Source: Amycolatopsis bullii (GTDB lineage Bacteria; Actinomycetota; Actinomycetes; Mycobacteriales; Pseudonocardiaceae). Taken from it: 64,000 bases of DNA. The stretch's first letter is position 1. The number at the start of each line of letters is the position of its first letter. The stretch covers positions 1 through 64,000 of the forward strand of contig NZ_BNAW01000022.1 of the NCBI RefSeq assembly GCF_014654205.1, in the 5' to 3' direction. Made by a program: the position numbers and the translations under genes. Below the pieces are notes generated by a model, which was not told the DNA's origin, ran no database searches, and worked only from the letters and a program-made list of their open reading frames with translations. Below are positions 1 through 7,653 of the stretch, one piece after another.

Positions 1-1131
1 GTCCCCGCCGCCGGGCATGGCCGCCCCGGTCGAGCCGCCGGGCCCGAAGCCCACGCCGCCCGGGCCGAAGCCGGCCGCCGGGTCGCCGATCCCGCCCGAG
101 CCGCCGGGCCCGAAACCACCGCCCGGCATGGAGAAGTCGCCCGCGCCACCCGAGCCGCCGGGCCCGAAGCCGCCGGCTCCGGGGATCTTCGGCGGGGTGA
201 ACCCCGAGGAGTGGGTGCCGTCGCCGAAGTTCGGCGGGGTGTAGCTGCCCACGCCGGGGATCCTGGACGGGTCGTAGGTGCCGCCCGGAATCTTCGAGGG
301 GTCGAAGGACGGCGGCTTCGAGGGGTCGAAGCCCGGCACCTTGCCCGGGTCGAAGCTGCCCCCGGGGGTGTTCGGCTGGCCGGGGAAGGACGGGACGCTG
401 CCCGGGCCCGGCATGTTCACCCCGGGCACCGAGCCGGTGCCGTTCCCGGTTCCGTTGCCGGTTCCGTTGCCGTCGCCGGTCCCGTTGCCGTTCTTGTCGC
501 CCGGCTTCTTCTTGCCGTCCTTGCCGCCGTCGACGTTGACGTTCTCCTGCTGGCCCTGCAGCGCCGCGTACGTCGGCATCTTCTGGCCGTTGTCGTTGCT
601 CGCCTTGTAGTAGGTGTTGAAGGCGTCGACGTTGGCCTGGCCCTTGGCGTTGTAGTCGCGGATCGCCCGGTCGGTGTCGGTCGTCCACGGCGTCACCGCG
701 TTGAGCAGGTTGTTCTTCGGCGGGTCCTTCGGCACCTGCTGCACCTGCGCGTGCACCGTGGTGAAGGCGTTGTGCTGTTCGCCGAGGTACTTGTCGGAGT
801 CGGTGAGCTTGGTGCCGGAGTCCTCCATCCACACCCGCAGGGGGTGGGCGCCGGCGTTCTGCGCCGCTTCGGCGCCGCCGCCGGTCCAGGCCGCGTCCAT
901 CTCCTTGGCCAGGGCGTCGATGGTGCCGAGGCGTTCGGCGTAGGCGCCCCTCAGCCGGTTCGCCGCCGACTGCCCGCTTTCGATGGAACCGGCTCCGGGA
1001 CCGGTGGTGATCTTCTCCCAGATGTCGTAGCAGTCGATCTTGCGATCGCCCTGCACCGACGTGTGGTCGTCGGAATGCGTGGTCGCCAGGTTGTAGGCGG
1101 CGAAGCCACCCAGCAGCACCAGTTCCAGCAT
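1..1131 (-). CDS. PPE/WXG-like Gly-Pro-rich protein, partial (3' end outside window)
   Basis: The frame is open for 377 codons from the ATG at 1131 to the window edge with no stop, so the C-terminus is missing. The first ~200 residues look like a helical PPE/WXG-type domain. From residue ~205 it becomes a low-complexity Asn-Gly-Thr stretch, then Pro-Gly-Phe-Asp-Pro repeats, then repeated GFGPGGSGG units. There is no signal peptide, which fits ESX (type VII) substrates. A GGAGG ribosome site lies 5 bases before the start and overlaps the end of the lipoprotein gene, so the two are probably co-translated. The ESX assignment is inferred from architecture and neighbours; the secretion machinery is not in the window. 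Confidence 0.6.
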   Translation of the reverse strand, partial: MLELVLLGGFAAYNLATTHSDDHTSVQGDRKIDCYDIWEKITTGPGAGSIESGQSAANRLRGAYAERLGTIDALAKEMDAAWTGGGAEAAQNAGAHPLRVWMEDSGTKLTDSDKYLGEQHNAFTTVHAQVQQVPKDPPKNNLLNAVTPWTTDTDRAIRDYNAKGQANVDAFNTYYKASNDNGQKMPTYAALQGQQENVNVDGGKDGKKKPGDKNGNGTGDGNGTGNGTGNGTGSVPGVNMPGPGSVPSFPGQPNTPGGSFDPGKVPGFDPSKPPSFDPSKIPGGTYDPSRIPGVGSYTPPNFGDGTHSSGFTPPKIPGAGGFGPGGSGGAGDFSMPGGGFGPGGSGGIGDPAAGFGPGGVGFGPGGSTGAAMPGGGD

Positions 1132-1132
1132 C

Positions 1133-1732
1133 TCAGCCTCCCAGGGAGCGGATCATCGACTCGCCGAACTTCATCGCCACCGAGCACGGGTCCGATACGC
1201 CGGCGCCGTGGTCGTACTGGACCAGGATGTTGACGGTGAGCTGGTCGGTCACCGCGACGAACAGGCCGCACTTGCCGTTCTTGCGGGCGTCCACCGGGCC
1301 GGCGTAGACGCCCGGGTAGCCGTAGGCCTGGGTCTCGCCGAAGTAGGCGTCGTTCGCCCTGGTGTCGTAGACGTCCTGCAGCCCGTTCTTGTTCGCCGTC
1401 ACCGTGGTTACGTCGATCTGGTTGCCCGGGTCGGCGGCTTCCTGGAACGTGCAGCTCGGGCCGTTGCCCGTGGTGCGCGGCTGCCCTTCGCCGAGCCCCA
1501 GGTCGGAGCGCGCCGACGCGGTCAGCGTCGTGCAGGCGTCCGAGGTGATCGACGCGGTGTTCAACGGGCTCGGCACCCTCGGCGCGGTGTCGGCGGTGGA
1601 CCGGGTGGTCTCGCTGCCCGATTCGGCGGTGGAGGGCGCCGGGTTGGCGGTGCCCCGCGTCTTGCCGGCGCAGCCGGTGAGCGCGAGCACGGCGAAGGCC
1701 AGTGCGGGAACGGCGATGAGTCGTCGGTTCAC
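1133..1732 (-). CDS. DUF3558 family lipoprotein
   Basis: A 199-residue exported lipoprotein. The N-terminus has Arg-Arg, a hydrophobic stretch and the lipobox LTGC (Cys ~20), followed by a Ser/Thr/Pro-rich linker and a C-terminal globular domain with conserved Cys residues typical of DUF3558. The GTG start at 1732 overlaps the stop of the WXG-like gene in a GTGA, which fixes the start; a longer frame upstream only reads through that gene antisense to sense. It should sit on the outer face of the membrane. DUF3558 proteins are common in Pseudonocardiaceae next to ESX-type genes, but the molecular role is unknown. Confidence 0.75.
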   Translation of the reverse strand: MNRRLIAVPALAFAVLALTGCAGKTRGTANPAPSTAESGSETTRSTADTAPRVPSPLNTASITSDACTTLTASARSDLGLGEGQPRTTGNGPSCTFQEAADPGNQIDVTTVTANKNGLQDVYDTRANDAYFGETQAYGYPGVYAGPVDARKNGKCGLFVAVTDQLTVNILVQYDHGAGVSDPCSVAMKFGESMIRSLGG

Positions 1733-2085
1733 GTGGCCTGGTTCCCCGTCTTCGAAAGGTCGGAGTAGGTGTCCGACTCCTTGGTGGTGATCTTCTGCTT
1801 CGCGGCGGTGAGCGCCTCGATGTAGTTCTTGACGTAGTCCTGCATCTTCTGGTTCTGCTCGAGGAACGCCTTGCCGGACGGGTTCGCGAGCTTCTCCCAG
1901 TCGCCGCTCGCGAACTCCTTGCCGGGCGCCTTCACGTTCGCCATCAGGTGGGCGTCGTCGAAGTCGCGCTTCAGGTCGGCCAGCAGGTCCTGCCACTTCT
2001 TGATGACGCCGTCGATCTTGTCGGCGTCGAACGTGAAACCGCCGCCACCGCCGGCCGGCGCGGACATGTTGACCTCGTTAGCCAT
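1729..2085 (-). CDS. WXG100-like small helical protein
   Basis: A 118-residue, mostly helical, acidic/lysine-rich protein with no signal peptide. After a Gly-rich N-terminus come two predicted helical segments, one around KKWQDLL (residues ~29-35) and one around the W in SGDWEKL (~60-66). The size and helix-turn-helix layout resemble WXG100/EspC-type ESX substrates, although a strict WXG is absent. It is first in a three-gene run with the lipoprotein (4-base overlap) and the PPE-like gene, suggesting one secreted or surface complex. The family call is an inference from size and context. Confidence 0.55.
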   Translation of the reverse strand: MANEVNMSAPAGGGGGFTFDADKIDGVIKKWQDLLADLKRDFDDAHLMANVKAPGKEFASGDWEKLANPSGKAFLEQNQKMQDYVKNYIEALTAAKQKITTKESDTYSDLSKTGNQAT

Positions 2086-2162
2086 GCGATCCCATCCCCT
2101 TCGCGTCCTCGCCCATTCTCCTCCGACGCCGCCGCGGTGTCCGAGGTTCCCCGGAAAGCGTG

Positions 2163-2195
2163 AAGGCGGGCCACCCGCCAGGGGTGACCCGCCTT
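2163..2195 (-). terminator. Hairpin after rplI
   Basis: Arms 2163-2175 and 2183-2195 pair over 12 of 13 positions with a 7-base loop, 30 bases past the rplI stop. This suggests the ribosomal protein operon ends here, before the WXG-like gene group. Confidence 0.55.
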
Positions 2196-2226
2196 CTCAC
2201 GACGTACTGCCTTGCTGTGCCGACCC

Positions 2227-2688
2227 CTACTGGGCGACGGCTTTGACCTCGAGCCGCACGTCGACCTTGACGTCCGGGTGCAGCCGGGCGCCGACCGAGT
2301 GCTTGCCCACGGTCTTGATGTGGTCGCGCAGCTCGATGACGCGCTTGTCGAGCAGCGGGCCACCGGCCGCCTTGATCGCGTCGACGATCTCGCCGGCGGT
2401 GATCGAACCGAAGAGCTTCTTCGAGCCCTCGGCCGCCTTGCCGGTGAGCTGGATGGCGCCGAGGCCCTCCAGCGTCGCCTTGATCTCCTTGGCGTGGTCG
2501 AGGTCGCGGATGCGACGGCTCTCCTGCGCGCGCTGGATGGTGCGCACGTTCTTCTCCGCGCCCTTGGAGGCCACGATCGCGTAGCCCCGCGGGAGCAGGT
2601 AGTTGCGCGCGTAGCCGTCCTTGACCTCGACGATGTCGCCGGGGCCGCCCAGGTTGGCCACGTCCGTGGTGAGGATGATCTTCGCCAT
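2227..2688 (-). CDS. rplI: 50S ribosomal protein bL9
   Basis: A 153-residue protein, close to the usual ~150. It starts MAKIILT and carries the bL9 N-terminal signature GDIVEVKDGYARNYLLP (residues ~18-34), followed by the long connecting helix and the C-terminal RNA-binding domain. It binds 23S rRNA at the L1 stalk base and helps maintain reading frame. It is the last gene of the rpsF-ssb-rpsR-rplI operon, 14 bases after rpsR, and a hairpin follows. Confidence 0.97.
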   Translation of the reverse strand: MAKIILTTDVANLGGPGDIVEVKDGYARNYLLPRGYAIVASKGAEKNVRTIQRAQESRRIRDLDHAKEIKATLEGLGAIQLTGKAAEGSKKLFGSITAGEIVDAIKAAGGPLLDKRVIELRDHIKTVGKHSVGARLHPDVKVDVRLEVKAVAQ

Positions 2689-2702
2689 TTCCGTGCCCTC
2701 CC

Positions 2703-2951
2703 TTAGCGCGCGGTCGAGGTGTAGGGCAGCAGCGCCATTTCGCGGGAGTTCTTGACCGCGATGGCGATGTCACGCTGGTGCTGGCTGCAGTTGCCGGTGA
2801 CGCGACGGGCCCGGATCTTGCCGCGGTCGGAGATGTACTTCCGCAGCAGGTTGGTGTCCTTGTAGTCGATCAGTTCCGGGCGGCCCTTCTTCTCGGCCTT
2901 GCAGAACACGCAGACCTTCTTCTTGGGCTTGCGAATGGGTGGCTTGGCCAC
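2703..2951 (-). CDS. rpsR: 30S ribosomal protein bS18 (zinc-type, C+)
   Basis: An 82-residue bS18 with the conserved YKDTNLLRKYISDRGKI core and ARRVTGNCSQHQ. It retains four likely zinc ligands: C14, C17, C55 and H58. This is therefore the zinc-containing form; actinobacteria often also carry a zinc-free paralog controlled by Zur, which is not in the window. In the ribosome bS18 pairs with bS6, whose gene is two positions upstream in the same operon. Confidence 0.96.
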   Translation of the reverse strand: MAKPPIRKPKKKVCVFCKAEKKGRPELIDYKDTNLLRKYISDRGKIRARRVTGNCSQHQRDIAIAVKNSREMALLPYTSTAR

Positions 2952-2994
2952 TGGTTACTCCTGGAAAGTCAAATCTGTGTGGATGTGTACGAGA

Positions 2995-3504
2995 TCAGAA
3001 GGGGGGCTCGTCCGAGAAGCCGCCGCCACCGCCGCCGCTCGCGGCCGGGGCGGAGCCCCACGGGTCGTCGGCCGGCATGCCGCCACCGCCGCCGCGGTTC
3101 CCGCCGCCACCGCCGCCGCCGAAGTCACCGCCGCCACCGCGGCTGACCTTGTTGACCTTGGCCGTGGCGTACCGCAGCGAGGGCCCGATCTCGTCGACCT
3201 CGAGCTCGACGACGGTGCGCTTCTCGCCTTCCTTCGTCTCGAACGACCGCTGCTTGAGGCGGCCCTGCACGACGACGCGGGCGCCGCGGGTCAGGGACTC
3301 GGCGACGTTCTCCGCCGCCTGCCGCCAGATGTTGCAGCGCAGGAACAGCGCCTCGCCGTCCTTCCACTCGCCGGACTGCCGGTCGAGGGTGCGCGGCGTG
3401 GACGCGACGGTGAAGTTCGCGACCGCCGCACCGGACGGGGTGAAGCGCAGCTCCGGGTCGGACGTCAGGTTGCCGACCACCGTGATGACGGTGTCTCCAG
3501 CCAT
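2995..3504 (-). CDS. ssb: Single-stranded DNA-binding protein
   Basis: A 169-residue SSB. The OB fold spans residues ~1-115 (MAGDTVITVVGNLTSDPELRF at the start; FLRCNIWRQAAENVAESL in the middle). It is followed by a glycine-rich flexible linker and the acidic C-terminal tip DEPPF, which recruits replication and repair partners. The ATG at 3504 gives the canonical N-terminus; the longer open frame upstream reads out of frame through rpsF. It lies 17 bases after rpsF and 43 before rpsR, the conserved bacterial arrangement. Confidence 0.96.
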   Translation of the reverse strand: MAGDTVITVVGNLTSDPELRFTPSGAAVANFTVASTPRTLDRQSGEWKDGEALFLRCNIWRQAAENVAESLTRGARVVVQGRLKQRSFETKEGEKRTVVELEVDEIGPSLRYATAKVNKVSRGGGGDFGGGGGGGNRGGGGGMPADDPWGSAPAASGGGGGGFSDEPPF

Positions 3505-3521
3505 CGGGATTCCCCTTCGGC

Positions 3522-3845
3522 TCAGGCCTTGGCGGCGGGCTTGGCCGCGGCGCGCTTGACCTCGCGACGCATGACCTTGGTGCGGAGCACGGTCTCCTGC
3601 AGCGACAGCTGGCGATCCAGCTCCTTCACCGCGTCCGAGGACGAGTTCAGGTCGAGCAGGGCGTAGATGCCCTCGGCGTGCTTCTTGATCTCGTACGAGA
3701 GGCGACGACGGCCCCAGACGTCGACCTTCTCCACGGAACCGCCCGAAGTGCGGATCACGTTGAGGAAGTTGTCCAGCGTGGGGGCGACCGTGCGCTCGTC
3801 GAGCGTGGGGTCCAGGATGACCATTACCTCGTAATGGCGTGACAC
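3522..3845 (-). CDS. rpsF: 30S ribosomal protein bS6
   Basis: A 107-residue bS6 with HYEVMVILDPTLDER near the N-terminus and the conserved VWGRRRLSYEIKKHAEGIY segment, ending in an Ala/Lys-rich tail. Two in-frame GTG codons are possible (3851 and 3845). The AGGAGG ribosome site lies 9 bases before 3845 but only 3 before 3851, so 3845 is chosen. It is the first gene of the rpsF-ssb-rpsR-rplI operon. Two stem-loops lie in the leader and may be regulatory. Confidence 0.95.
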   Translation of the reverse strand: MSRHYEVMVILDPTLDERTVAPTLDNFLNVIRTSGGSVEKVDVWGRRRLSYEIKKHAEGIYALLDLNSSSDAVKELDRQLSLQETVLRTKVMRREVKRAAAKPAAKA

Positions 3846-3871
3846 AACCACTCACCTCCTATGGGCTCGCG

Positions 3872-3920
3872 GCCACGGACTGTCCGTGGCAGGAGGGTTT
3901 GTCCAGGTAAGGCTACCTGG
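3872..3920 (-). promoter_or_regulatory. rpsF leader with two stem-loops
   Basis: An 8-bp hairpin (3872-3879 with 3883-3890, loop CTG) and a 7-bp inverted repeat (3903-3909 with 3914-3920, spacer of 4) sit between the upstream exported-protein gene and the rpsF ribosome site. Ribosomal S6:S18 leaders are known to autoregulate in many bacteria, but I do not see the conserved motif, so this is only a candidate. Confidence 0.35.
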
Positions 3921-3960
3921 GGGCATCGAGGAGGCCGGACAGTGGGTCTCTTCTCGGGGG

Positions 3961-4833
3961 TCAGCCGGCCCGGCGCAGGACCCAGGTGCGGACGAGCCCG
4001 GCGGTCACGCCGGCGAGCACGATCACCGCGATCAGCATGGGCAGCTGCACGTCGTTCGGCGCGCTGTTCGAGGCCAGCGACTGCGCGTTGCCCGCGTCGC
4101 GGATGTCCGCGCCCTGGCCGCTCTGGTCACCCACGCCGGCCTGCGGGGTGGAGGCGTCACCGGGCAGGGTGCCGTTCGCCGGGTAGCGCACGCCGGGGGC
4201 GACGGCCGTGCCGGCGGTCGCCGTCGGGATGCCGCTGTAGTCGCGCATCGGGGCGCTGCCGCCGGTGCCGCCCGCGGTGCCCGGGTTCAGGTTCGAGAGG
4301 TTGCCCGACGCGCCGCCGGGGCTGGTGCCGGTGCCGCCCTGCTGGGTGCCGGTGCCGCCCGCGCCCGGCTGGGCCGGGGTGCTCGGCGCCACGTAGTTGC
4401 CGGCGAGCAGCGTGAGGCCGCAGCCCTTGGCGACCGTGCTCTCGACGCTGTTCAGCGTCTTGTTCCAGTCGAGGCCGAGGCCCCACGTGCCGGAGTTGGC
4501 CAGCGCTGTGCGCACCGCCTTGCCGATCGCGGCGCCGGTCGCCTCGCCACCCGCGGCGTTGGGCACCTGGCCCACCGGGATCGAGTGGTTCTTGGCGATC
4601 GAATCGCCCGCCCAGCTGCCGATGGCCAGGGTGCCGGCGTTGTTGGCGCCGTCCGTGACCAAGGCCTTGACCGAGGCCCCGTCGATCGCGACCAGGTCGC
4701 CCATCTGCCCGGTGACCGAGCCCGTGCAGCTGGTGCTCACGAGGGTCGTCGCGGCGGAGGCGGTGCCCGCGGAGAGGAACGCGCCCCCGGCCATGAACGC
4801 GGCAATGGCGGTGACGGTCATGAGCTTCCGCAC
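3961..4833 (-). CDS. Exported protein with C-terminal membrane anchor (paralog 3)
   Basis: About 290 residues. An N-terminal signal peptide ends near GTASAA. A folded region to ~residue 145 contains paired cysteines. A long Gly/Thr/Pro-rich linker follows, carrying PMRDYSGIP. The last ~30 residues are a hydrophobic helix (LPMLIAVIVLAGVTAGLV) capped by RTWVLRR. GTG 4833 is preferred over GTG 4839 because GGAGG lies 9 bases upstream of it. It shares its architecture, and with the next gene the PMRDYSGIP motif and the RTWVLRR tail. Function unknown; probably displayed on the cell surface. Confidence 0.7.
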   Translation of the reverse strand: MRKLMTVTAIAAFMAGGAFLSAGTASAATTLVSTSCTGSVTGQMGDLVAIDGASVKALVTDGANNAGTLAIGSWAGDSIAKNHSIPVGQVPNAAGGEATGAAIGKAVRTALANSGTWGLGLDWNKTLNSVESTVAKGCGLTLLAGNYVAPSTPAQPGAGGTGTQQGGTGTSPGGASGNLSNLNPGTAGGTGGSAPMRDYSGIPTATAGTAVAPGVRYPANGTLPGDASTPQAGVGDQSGQGADIRDAGNAQSLASNSAPNDVQLPMLIAVIVLAGVTAGLVRTWVLRRAG

Positions 4834-4923
4834 GAGCACAGTCCTCCAGCAATCACGGGGGCGTCGTTCGACGCAACATCAGGATGAACGACCGAGATAC
4901 GTGAAAGATACTCGGCAGTTGGC

Positions 4924-5832
4924 TCAATTCGCAGCGGCCATTCGGCGGAGCACCCAGGTTCGGACCAGCCCCGCGCTGGCTCCGGAGAGTGCGAGAACCG
5001 CAATCAGCAGCGGCAGATTCGACCCGTTCGTGAACCCATCTGATGCAGAGGGTAGCGCTTCGGCTTGGCCCGCGGTCTGGACGCCGGAATTGCCGTCCGA
5101 GGCGCCATCCGGACCGGTGAGGCCATACTGCGGGGCGTAACCCGGGATTTGGCTGCCGTACCGGATGGCCGGCGACGGGCTGAACAGCCCGGCCGTCGCG
5201 AACGGGATGCCGCTGTAGTCGCGCATCGGGGCATAACCCGTGCCGAGGGTGAACGGGAAGCCGCCGAACATCGGGGCGTTCGCGAAACCGGGCAGCAGCG
5301 GGCTGTTCGCTTCGGGGATCGGCGTGGTGCCCGCCGGGGTGCCGCCCTGCTGCGGCGCGCCCCCGGTGCCACCCTGGGCCGGCGGCTGCTGCGGGTTGCC
5401 ACCCGTGCCGCCCGGCTGCTGCGGCGCGGGCTGGCCGCCACCGCTGAGCGAGCGGAGGCCCTGCTGGGTGCCGCTGGTCACGCCCTGGACGCCCTGGTTG
5501 ATCGCGCTCGCCGCGGGTGCGCCGACGACCGGCACCGGCGAGACGACGGTGTTGACCACGTTCACGGTGACCTGGCAGAGCGTGCCGAGGATGGCGTTGA
5601 TGGTCCCGGTCAGCACCTTGGTGCCTTCGGTGACGACGCCGAGGTTGAGCGGGAGGCCGAGCAGCGGAGTGGTGGCCTTGACCGTGTCACCGGGCTTGGC
5701 GCTGATCGTGTCGCCGCACTTGGCCGTGATCGTGTCCGCCGAGGCGGTACCCGGCAGGCCCAGCACGGCGGAACCCGCGAGAACGACCGCCGCCGCACCG
5801 ACCGCCGTAGCCCTCCGTGTCCGATCCTGCAT
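4924..5832 (-). CDS. Exported protein with C-terminal membrane anchor (paralog 2)
   Basis: A 302-residue protein. The signal peptide ends near GTASAD. A domain with two Cys (KCGDTIS and LCQVTVN) follows, then a Gln/Gly/Pro-rich linker. It carries PMRDYSGIP and ends in a hydrophobic helix (LPLLIAVLALSGASAGLV) with RTWVLRRMAAAN. It is nearly superimposable in layout on the downstream neighbour, and partly on the upstream one, so the three look like tandem duplicates that diverged. I do not recognise a named family. It is likely exported and held by the C-terminal helix. Confidence 0.7.
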   Translation of the reverse strand: MQDRTRRATAVGAAAVVLAGSAVLGLPGTASADTITAKCGDTISAKPGDTVKATTPLLGLPLNLGVVTEGTKVLTGTINAILGTLCQVTVNVVNTVVSPVPVVGAPAASAINQGVQGVTSGTQQGLRSLSGGGQPAPQQPGGTGGNPQQPPAQGGTGGAPQQGGTPAGTTPIPEANSPLLPGFANAPMFGGFPFTLGTGYAPMRDYSGIPFATAGLFSPSPAIRYGSQIPGYAPQYGLTGPDGASDGNSGVQTAGQAEALPSASDGFTNGSNLPLLIAVLALSGASAGLVRTWVLRRMAAAN

Positions 5833-5949
5833 GCTCGCCGCCCCTGGTGTCGTCGCCTACTTCCCAGTACAACGACGCTAAGGCAGCCGGGTGACGCCCG
5901 CTCGTTCAGAAATGTGCGGCATTCGGGTGGAAGCCGGTGTCACCGTGCG

Positions 5950-6765
5950 TCAGGCGGGGCTGCGGCGGATCCAGGCCCGGACCAGCGCGGCCGCGACGAC
6001 CGCCAGCGCCAGCACCGCGAGCAGCATCGGCAGCTTCGCCGGCGGCGTGACCCCCGGCAGCGCCTCCGCCGTGCCGGACTTCTGGGCGTCGACGGTCGGC
6101 GGCGGGACCTGCTCGCCCGGGATGATCTGCGCGATCACCGGCGCCTGGGCCAGGGTGCCCGGCAGCAGCGCGGAGTTGGTGACGATGCCCGAGATCGCGT
6201 CGCCCGGCAGGCCCGCGTTCCCCGAGGTGGTCACGATCGGGCCGGTGGTGCTGCCCGGCGGGTTCGGCCCCGGGTTCGGCGGTGTCGGGCCGGGCGGGGC
6301 AGGCGGGGCGGGCGGGGCGGGCGGGACGGGCTGCGGCGGCTTCGGGCCCGGCGTCGGCGGCAGGGGCAGCGGCGGCAGGTCGTCGGCCACGCCCTGCGTC
6401 AGGCCGCCGACCGTGTTGACCGTGGCCTGCGCGGCCGGGCAGACGCCCTTCGCCGCGGCGTCGCCGATCAGCGGCACCTTGCCGATGCCGAGCGCCTTGA
6501 CCGTGTCGCCGAGCGGCAGCCTGAGCAGCGGGGCCGTGCCGTTCGTGTTCAGCGAGCTCGAGTCGAGGCCCACGGTGAGCTGGTTCGGGGCGTTGAGCGG
6601 GGCGCCGGCGTCGAGCGTCAGACCGGACGAGCTCCCCTGCTGCAGCGTGGCCGGGCAGCTCCCGCCGAGGGTGGGGTTGGTTTCCGCGACCGCGGGCGCC
6701 GCGAAGGCGGCCGACGCGGCGAGCGTGAACCCCACGGCGGTGATCCGGGCGACGTGCTTCCCCAT
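5950..6765 (-). CDS. Exported protein with C-terminal membrane anchor (paralog 1)
   Basis: About 271 residues. It has a signal peptide ending near APAVAE, a Cys-containing domain (GGSCPATL, KGVCPAA), a strongly Pro-rich linker (PPAPPAPPAPP region, ~residues 140-185), and a terminal hydrophobic helix (LPMLLAVLALAVVAAALV) followed by RAWIRRSPA. The ATG at 6765 is chosen because GGAGG is 5 bases before it; an earlier ATG is only 2 bases from it. It lacks PMRDYSGIP but shares the C-terminal anchor pattern with the two downstream genes. Role unknown. Confidence 0.68.
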   Translation of the reverse strand: MGKHVARITAVGFTLAASAAFAAPAVAETNPTLGGSCPATLQQGSSSGLTLDAGAPLNAPNQLTVGLDSSSLNTNGTAPLLRLPLGDTVKALGIGKVPLIGDAAAKGVCPAAQATVNTVGGLTQGVADDLPPLPLPPTPGPKPPQPVPPAPPAPPAPPGPTPPNPGPNPPGSTTGPIVTTSGNAGLPGDAISGIVTNSALLPGTLAQAPVIAQIIPGEQVPPPTVDAQKSGTAEALPGVTPPAKLPMLLAVLALAVVAAALVRAWIRRSPA

Positions 6766-6866
6766 CATGCCCTCCGGCAATCGGACCAATCTGGATCACG
6801 GAACGCGCTCACGGTACTCCACGAGCGTCACCAACCGGGCTCACCGGCCGGAAAAGGGCCCCGGAG

Positions 6867-6872
6867 TACCGT
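6867..6872 (+). promoter_or_regulatory. -10-like TACCGT for leaderless nfo
   Basis: A TANNNT hexamer 7 bases before the ATG at 6880, with no ribosome site between, suggests transcription starts at the start codon. Confidence 0.45.
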
Positions 6873-6879
6873 TCTCGGC

Positions 6880-7653
6880 ATGCTGATTGGCGCCCATGTC
6901 CGTGACGACGACCCGTTGACCGCGGTCGCCGAGCGCAAAGCCGACGTCGTCCAGTTCTTCCTTTCCGACCCGCAGGGCTGGAAGGCCCCGAAGCCGCACC
7001 CGCACGGCGAGGCCATCGCGGCCGACCCGGTCGAGGTGTTCATCCACTCGCCGTACCTGATCAACGTGGCTTCGCTGAACAACCGGATCCGGATCCCGTC
7101 GCGGAAGAACGTCACGCAGCACGCGGACGGCGCCGCCGCGATCAGCGCGAAGGGCCTGATCGTGCACGGCGGGCACGTCGGCGCGAACGACGACGCCGAG
7201 GCCGGCCTGGACAACTGGCGCAAGCTGTTCGAGCGCGAGCAGGAGAAGGGCGGCTTCAAGGTCCCGATCCTGATCGAGAACACCGCCGGCGGCGAGAACG
7301 CGATGACCCGCGACCTCGACGTCATCGCCCGGTTGTGGGACAAGGTCGGCGAGTTCGGCGCCGGGTTCTGCCTGGACACCTGCCACGCGTTCGCCGCGGG
7401 CTGGGACCTGGCCACCGCGGTGGAGAAGGTCAAGGCCATCACCGGCCGGATCGACCTGGTGCACCTCAACAACTCCCGCGACGAGTTCGGCTCCACCCGT
7501 GACCGGCACGCCAACGTCGTGCAGGGCGACGGGACGATCGATCCCGAGCTGCTGGTCGCCGTCGCCCGCGAGGCCGGTGCCCCGGTCGTCGTCGAGACGC
7601 CGGCCGACGGCCAGGCCGCCGACATCGCCTACCTGCGGGAACAGCTGGGTTAG
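6880..7653 (+). CDS. nfo: Endonuclease IV-type AP endonuclease (deoxyribonuclease IV)
   Basis: A 257-residue xylose-isomerase-like TIM barrel. Endonuclease IV metal-ligand motifs are visible: VFIHSPYLIN, LIVHGGHVG, PILIENTAGG, FCLDTCHAFAAG, DLVHLNNSRDEFGS..DRHANVVQGDG and VVETP. The family cleaves abasic sites in DNA with three zinc ions. It is slightly shorter than the E. coli protein (285). The ATG at 6880 follows a TACCGT hexamer by 7 bases and has no ribosome site, so it is probably leaderless. It interrupts the otherwise conserved rpsF-PBP block on the opposite strand and its stop overlaps that of the convergent membrane protein gene. Confidence 0.9.
   Translation: MLIGAHVRDDDPLTAVAERKADVVQFFLSDPQGWKAPKPHPHGEAIAADPVEVFIHSPYLINVASLNNRIRIPSRKNVTQHADGAAAISAKGLIVHGGHVGANDDAEAGLDNWRKLFEREQEKGGFKVPILIENTAGGENAMTRDLDVIARLWDKVGEFGAGFCLDTCHAFAAGWDLATAVEKVKAITGRIDLVHLNNSRDEFGSTRDRHANVVQGDGTIDPELLVAVAREAGAPVVVETPADGQAADIAYLREQLG

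Noticed and set aside
17..610. Pro-rich plus-strand ORFs at the left edge
   Set aside because: They are the complement of the Gly/Pro-rich PPE-like gene and carry no start signals.
3903..3920. DtxR/IdeR-like box (AGGTAAGGCTACCT)
   Set aside because: It resembles the IdeR consensus AGGTTAGGCTAACCT but lacks one base, so the spacing is wrong; it is more easily read as part of the rpsF leader hairpins.
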